64,000 nt of DNA from Actinomyces viscosus. GTDB lineage: Bacteria > Actinomycetota > Actinomycetes > Actinomycetales > Actinomycetaceae. How positions within the stretch are numbered: the stretch's first letter is position 1; the number at the start of each line of letters is the position of its first letter. Below, in pieces: positions 60,901 through 64,000 of this stretch. The notes beneath the pieces were generated by a model. The model saw nothing but the letters and a program-made list of their open reading frames with translations, was not told the origin of the DNA and ran no database searches. A program made the position numbers and the translations under genes. The stretch lies in contig NZ_LR134477.1 of assembly GCF_900637975.1 (NCBI RefSeq), positions 2,542,001-2,606,000 of the forward strand, read 5' to 3'.

Positions 60901-63079
60901 GGCGGCGAATATCGAGGTGACCTACCGTGACCTCGTGCGCGACGACGCACCGCCGAACAGCGCGGATAACGGTGGTCCCACGGATCCTGCGCAGGCCGGA
61001 TACACGCCCTTCGACGGGATCGTCCTGACCGACACCTTCCAGATGACCGAGGACGGGGACACGCTGGATCAGAGCATGTTCGTGGCCAACAACGAGCGGG
61101 CCACGGCTCAGCTGGAGCTGAAGAGCATCCAGGTCATCGTCGGTAATCCGCCCTACTCGGTGGGGCAGGAATCCGCCAATGACAACAACGCCAACCAGCA
61201 CTACCCATCCCTGGACGCCAAGATCGAGGCGACCTACGCGGCCCGCTCCACGGGCACCAACAAGAACTCCCTGTACGACTCCTATCTTCGGGCCATCCGC
61301 TGGGCCTCGGACCGCCTCGGGGATGCCGGGGTCATCGGTTTCGTCACCAACGGCGGCTTCATCGACGGCAACACGGCCGACGGCGTGCGCCTCACCCTGG
61401 CCGAGGAGTTCTCCCATCTCTACGTTTACAACTTGCGGGGTAACCAACGCACCGCCGGCGAGCTTTCTCGGCGTGAGGGAGGCAAGGTCTTCGATTCGGG
61501 TTCTCGCGCGACCGTGGCCGTCACCTTCCTCGTCAAGGACCCGGCGCACGAGGGTGCGGCTGTGCTGCACTACCGGGATATCGGCGACTACCTGTCCCGT
61601 GAGGACAAGCTGCGGATCGTCGAGGAGTCTCAGATCGACACCCTGGAGTGGGAGACCATCACCCCGAACGCCCAGGGAGACTGGATCAATCAGCGCGACC
61701 CGAGCTACGAGTCCTGGCAGTCCATCGGTGAGGGGCAAGAGCCAGTCTTCACCTCATACACTCGTGGCGCCGAAACTGGGCGCGACGCCTGGGTCTACAA
61801 CTTCTCACTGCCAGGCCTGCGCGACTCGGCGCAGCGGCTCATTGAGACGTACAACGAGGAGCGCGAGCGCGTCCACCGCACCCGGGCGGCTGACCTGAAG
61901 GCCCGGGCGAAGGTGCGTGATCTTGTCACGAATGACGAGATGCGGATCAAGTGGACGTCAGGCCTCTACAGCGACCTGGCAAAGAACCGCGTCATCACCT
62001 ATGACGCGGGAGCTACCTACTGCGGCTTGTACCGCCCCTTCTGCAAGCAGTGGCTCAACGCCTCCGACGGCATCATCCACCGTCCCGCTGTTTTGCGTCG
62101 CTACTTCCCGACTCCCGGGCACGACAATATGGGTTTCTACGTCGTGGGGACAGGCTCGGACAAACCGTTCTCATGCATGGCGACGGATCAGCCACCAGAT
62201 CTTGCTTTCTGGGGATCGAGCAACGGCCAGTTCTTTCCCCGGTGGACGTGGGAGCCGGTCGGGGGCCGTCATGCGGCCGAGGCGGGCATGCTGGACCTGT
62301 CGGGTGGCGAGGATGCGGGGGAGTCCGGCGTCGCCGTCGGGCAGGAGGACGAGGCGCTGGGCGGCTACCGCAGGGTGGACAACATCACCGACGCCACCCT
62401 GCGCAGCTACCAGTCCGCCTACGGGCCGGAGGTCACCAAGGATGACGTCTTCTACTACGTGTACGCGCTCCTGCACTCCCCCGAGTACCGGAGGCGGTAC
62501 GGGGCGGACCTGAAGAAGTCGCTGCCGCATATCCCGCTGGTGGCCGGCTGGGAGGACTTCGTCGCCTTCACCACCGCCGGGCGCGGCCTGGCGGACCTGC
62601 ACCTGGACTACGAGACCGTGGAGCCGATGCCGCTGAGCCTCGTCGTCGACGGGGAGGACGTGCCCTGGGACCTGCGTGAGACGATCTCACCCAGCCTGCT
62701 GCACGTGGACAAGATGCGCTACGCCCGGGTGAGGCGGGACGGCAGGCTCCAGGACGACAAGACCTCGATCGTCTACAACGAGCATGTGACGATCTCCGGT
62801 ATTCCCGCCCAGGCGCAGGACTACCTGCTGGGGTCGCGCAGCGGCCTGGACTGGCTGCTGGACCGCTACCACGTGAGCACCCACAAGGCCTCCGGGATCG
62901 TCAATGACCCCAATGACTGGATGGCCGAGGGCGCGGGCGGCGGCCCCACGGCCTCGGCGCAGCCCCGCTACCTCCTGGACCTCATCGCCCGCATCACCAC
63001 CGTCTCCGTCCAAACCCAGGAGATCGTGAGCTCCCTGCCGTCGCTTGACGTGTTGCCAGCAGGAAATCACACAAAATGA
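57974..63079 (+). CDS. Type ISP restriction-modification protein (nuclease-helicase-methylase fusion)
   Basis: About 1700 residues in one chain. From the N-terminus: Mrr-like PD-(D/E)xK nuclease (GIDLVARERETGELCAVQCKFY, about 70-95); SF2 helicase with Walker A ACGTGKT (about 200), DEAH in ICDEAHRTTG (about 335) and motif VI QSVGRVMR; N6-adenine methylase with DPFTGTGTF (about 930) and NPPYSVGQ (about 1055); then a C-terminal target-recognition region. This is the LlaGI/LlaBIII type, which methylates one strand and cuts after translocation. Start is uncertain (GTG 57947, ATG 57974 or GTG 57986; none has a clear ribosome site). Confidence 0.92.
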   Translation: MLLLVSQSRIAEILDGLYFEAKTQRGKGTSFERLVRQFLLTDPRYAERFDEVWMWSDWPDRGTRPDHGIDLVARERETGELCAVQCKFYDPQTGVITKNDVDSFLAESGTGEFTSRLFVSTTERWNSAAEETVSRQAIPVSRVGLEDLFNSTIDWDSFSLETPEVMVRTGGKSLREHQKRALDAVTTGLSTADRGKLIMACGTGKTFTSLRIAEAMAGSGGRVLFLVPSIALLSQTLMEWSAESEVPLRSFAVCSDAKVGKGRKRTSLSEDISVVDLAIPATTDGAALANRLTRRPAPVNGTAPMTVVFSTYQSIEAVAQAQELGAPGFDLVICDEAHRTTGATALGTDESAFVRVHNDDYIHASKRLYMTATPRIYDDTTKARAGQKNAILASMDDVETYGEELFRLGFGEAVSRSLLTDYKVLVLTVSEDQIADQMQSSLAQDGQLTLDDAARIVGCWNALAKRSVDTADYGKDIQPMRTAVAFARDIKTSKRFASSFRNVAEDYRLTLTDEPEVPELPDDTDGVDSDTPSQKRLGSVEVRHVDGSMNIMERTSLLSWLSGDLGRPAPTRQASSASEPEETSVSCRILSNARCLSEGVDVPALDAVMFLSPRKSQVDIVQSVGRVMRLAPGKQYGYIILPVAIPSGMSPEDVLSDNDTFRVVWEVLQALRAHDERFDAMVNKIDLNQSKPDKIAIIDPFGAAATDDRDSSSAPAPQQAAFDLGALGKWREAIYARLVQKVGSRRYWEQWAKDVAAIAARHRTRLVKRVQDPEVAGEFELFLAALRANLNDSITSESAIDMLSQHLVTKPVFDAVFDGYDFAAENPVAQVMGRMLRVLDGSNLEAETEELEGFYESVRERCTGIDNAAGKQRVITELYERFFSLAFSKTAKSLGIVYTPVEIVDFILRSVDWLARTHLGRGITDEGVHVLDPFTGTGTFIVRLLQSGLISTADLARKYASELHANEILLLAYYIAAANIEVTYRDLVRDDAPPNSADNGGPTDPAQAGYTPFDGIVLTDTFQMTEDGDTLDQSMFVANNERATAQLELKSIQVIVGNPPYSVGQESANDNNANQHYPSLDAKIEATYAARSTGTNKNSLYDSYLRAIRWASDRLGDAGVIGFVTNGGFIDGNTADGVRLTLAEEFSHLYVYNLRGNQRTAGELSRREGGKVFDSGSRATVAVTFLVKDPAHEGAAVLHYRDIGDYLSREDKLRIVEESQIDTLEWETITPNAQGDWINQRDPSYESWQSIGEGQEPVFTSYTRGAETGRDAWVYNFSLPGLRDSAQRLIETYNEERERVHRTRAADLKARAKVRDLVTNDEMRIKWTSGLYSDLAKNRVITYDAGATYCGLYRPFCKQWLNASDGIIHRPAVLRRYFPTPGHDNMGFYVVGTGSDKPFSCMATDQPPDLAFWGSSNGQFFPRWTWEPVGGRHAAEAGMLDLSGGEDAGESGVAVGQEDEALGGYRRVDNITDATLRSYQSAYGPEVTKDDVFYYVYALLHSPEYRRRYGADLKKSLPHIPLVAGWEDFVAFTTAGRGLADLHLDYETVEPMPLSLVVDGEDVPWDLRETISPSLLHVDKMRYARVRRDGRLQDDKTSIVYNEHVTISGIPAQAQDYLLGSRSGLDWLLDRYHVSTHKASGIVNDPNDWMAEGAGGGPTASAQPRYLLDLIARITTVSVQTQEIVSSLPSLDVLPAGNHTK

Positions 63080-63129
63080 TCGAGCTTTGATCACCAACTC
63101 ATCTCCCGAGAAATCAATGAGGGACTTCG

Positions 63130-63642
63130 TTGACAATACAAGATTGCGCCGCCTGCGCAGCCGCACTAGGGACCATCTTCGCAACCGTACTCACCGCACT
63201 GAACTTAAGACGTGAGGCTCAATGGCGACGCGAAGACGAGAAACGGGAACAAGCGGCGCGCATCACTGCCTGGATTCTGACCGACCAGAAGTTGGGGCAA
63301 ACAAAAGAAGACATTATACGCATCAGTAATCAATCTTTCTCTCCTGTGTACCACTGTGTTGCAACCTTCGTCATCAACGAGCAAAATGGGCAACATTATC
63401 CAGCGGACTATAGAAGAAAGCTAACCACACTCCCTCCGGGCGAATGGCACCTTGCCGCACCCAAGGGGTGGCGAGGGATGTGCGCCCGCCCCGGCGTAGA
63501 GATAGCCTTCACCGACGCACGCGGAGTACACTGGATACGAAACGCTGTGGGCCAGTTGCACGAGAGTCCCATAGATGCGATCAAGCACTACGGAGTAGAA
63601 TTGCCCTATTCTTCAGATCGACTGACCCCAGCAACCACATAG
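63130..63642 (+). CDS. Small protein with N-terminal helix, unknown
   Basis: 170 residues from TTG 63130 (GAGGGA upstream). A hydrophobic helix (AACAAALGTIFATVLTALNL), then a charged, coiled-coil-prone stretch (RREAQWRREDEKREQAARI) and a beta-rich domain with EWHLAAPKGWRGMCARPGVEIAFTDARGVHWIR. It lies between the restriction gene and an AAA ATPase gene and is AT-richer than both; function not recognised. Confidence 0.65.
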   Translation: MTIQDCAACAAALGTIFATVLTALNLRREAQWRREDEKREQAARITAWILTDQKLGQTKEDIIRISNQSFSPVYHCVATFVINEQNGQHYPADYRRKLTTLPPGEWHLAAPKGWRGMCARPGVEIAFTDARGVHWIRNAVGQLHESPIDAIKHYGVELPYSSDRLTPATT

Positions 63643-63823
63643 ACCCACCTGAATATATCTTTGCGACAGGCAAGTCGATGCAGTGTGAAAGCGGCTTGGC
63701 CCGCAGCAAGCACGAGCCACCGACGGACGTGTGAACGATCCCAGCGCGGCACAGGGGAATGTGTCACTGGCGTGCCGTACGATGACGGTGACAACTCAGG
63801 CGAGCATGGAAGGGAGGCCATCT

Positions 63824-64000
63824 GTGGCAGGTCACGGTGCACACATCACAGCCATGGTGCGTAGCCACGCCTCGGGGGACGAGGACGCCTTCTACTCCGT
63901 CGCCCTACAGGTTGCCGCTCGGGAAGCCCGCCAGGGGCACCACCGGCTCGCGTCTGACATCAAGAAGGCTGTCGACTCCTCTCGTCAACGAGCACGCACG
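63824..64000 (+). CDS. AAA-family ATPase, N-terminal part (runs off window)
   Basis: GTG 63824 with AAGGGAGG six bases upstream opens a frame to the window end (59 residues). The sequence (MVRSHASGDEDAFYSVALQVAAREARQGHHRLASDIKKAVD) matches, from memory, the start of AAA ATPases common in bacterial defence regions, where a subtilisin-like protease gene often follows. The ATPase domain itself would lie beyond the window. Confidence 0.65.
   Translation, partial: MAGHGAHITAMVRSHASGDEDAFYSVALQVAAREARQGHHRLASDIKKAVDSSRQRART

Noticed and set aside
59861..61738. 625-codon minus-strand frame inside the restriction gene
   Set aside because: Antisense shadow of the helicase-methylase part.

Overview
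The window is high-GC actinobacterial chromosome. Gene content and codon use look most like an oral Actinomyces (inference only; no marker gene such as 16S rRNA is present). It opens inside a copper P-type ATPase and ends inside an AAA-type ATPase gene. Most of the sequence is ordinary chromosome, interrupted by an AT-richer insertion-sequence island at about 11.3-28.9 kb.

Layout. 0-9.9 kb: copA end, Tat-exported esterase, patB-like C-S lyase and cystathionine gamma-synthase-like gene, shikimate dehydrogenase-like gene, tRNA-Arg(ACG), two membrane proteins, tRNA-Ser(GCT). 10.1-11.3 kb: two tandem paralogous small secreted proteins, each with the same upstream palindrome and a strong terminator. 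11.3-28.9 kb: an intact ISAs1-type element next to tRNA-Ser(TGA), an AGE-family epimerase, relics of ISAs1/IS110/IS3, two nearly identical frameshifted IS1380 copies (the second split by an intact IS256 element), intact IS5 and IS110 elements, and an AT-rich four-gene cassette (ABC ATPase, permease, small membrane protein, M50-like membrane protease). A small one-TM peptide gene lies near the right edge.

28.9-41.2 kb: serS-HAD phosphatase-solute-binding lipoprotein operon, oxyR, lipid kinase, M20 amidohydrolase, and an efeUOB iron-uptake operon behind a DtxR-like box in which efeU is frameshifted and efeO carries an internal stop. 41.9-47.9 kb: a lactose locus (GPH symporter, GH2 beta-galactosidase, divergent LacI regulator with two matching operators). 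48-56.5 kb: unknown protein, Rrf2 regulator plus NAD-binding protein, LssY_C membrane protein, a probable tripartite toxin-antitoxin-SecB chaperone module directly after nrdF, then TetR plus a two-gene ABC exporter. 56.6-64 kb: unknown membrane protein and a defence-like region with a 1.7-thousand-residue type ISP restriction-modification protein, a small unknown protein and the start of an AAA ATPase gene.

The best candidates for new biology are the SecB-linked toxin-antitoxin module (51.7-53.1 kb), the ABC/M50 cassette with a Cys-rich extension on its ATPase (17.3-20.9 kb), and the tandem secreted paralogs (10.1-11.3 kb). All family calls are from reading motifs; no database search was run.
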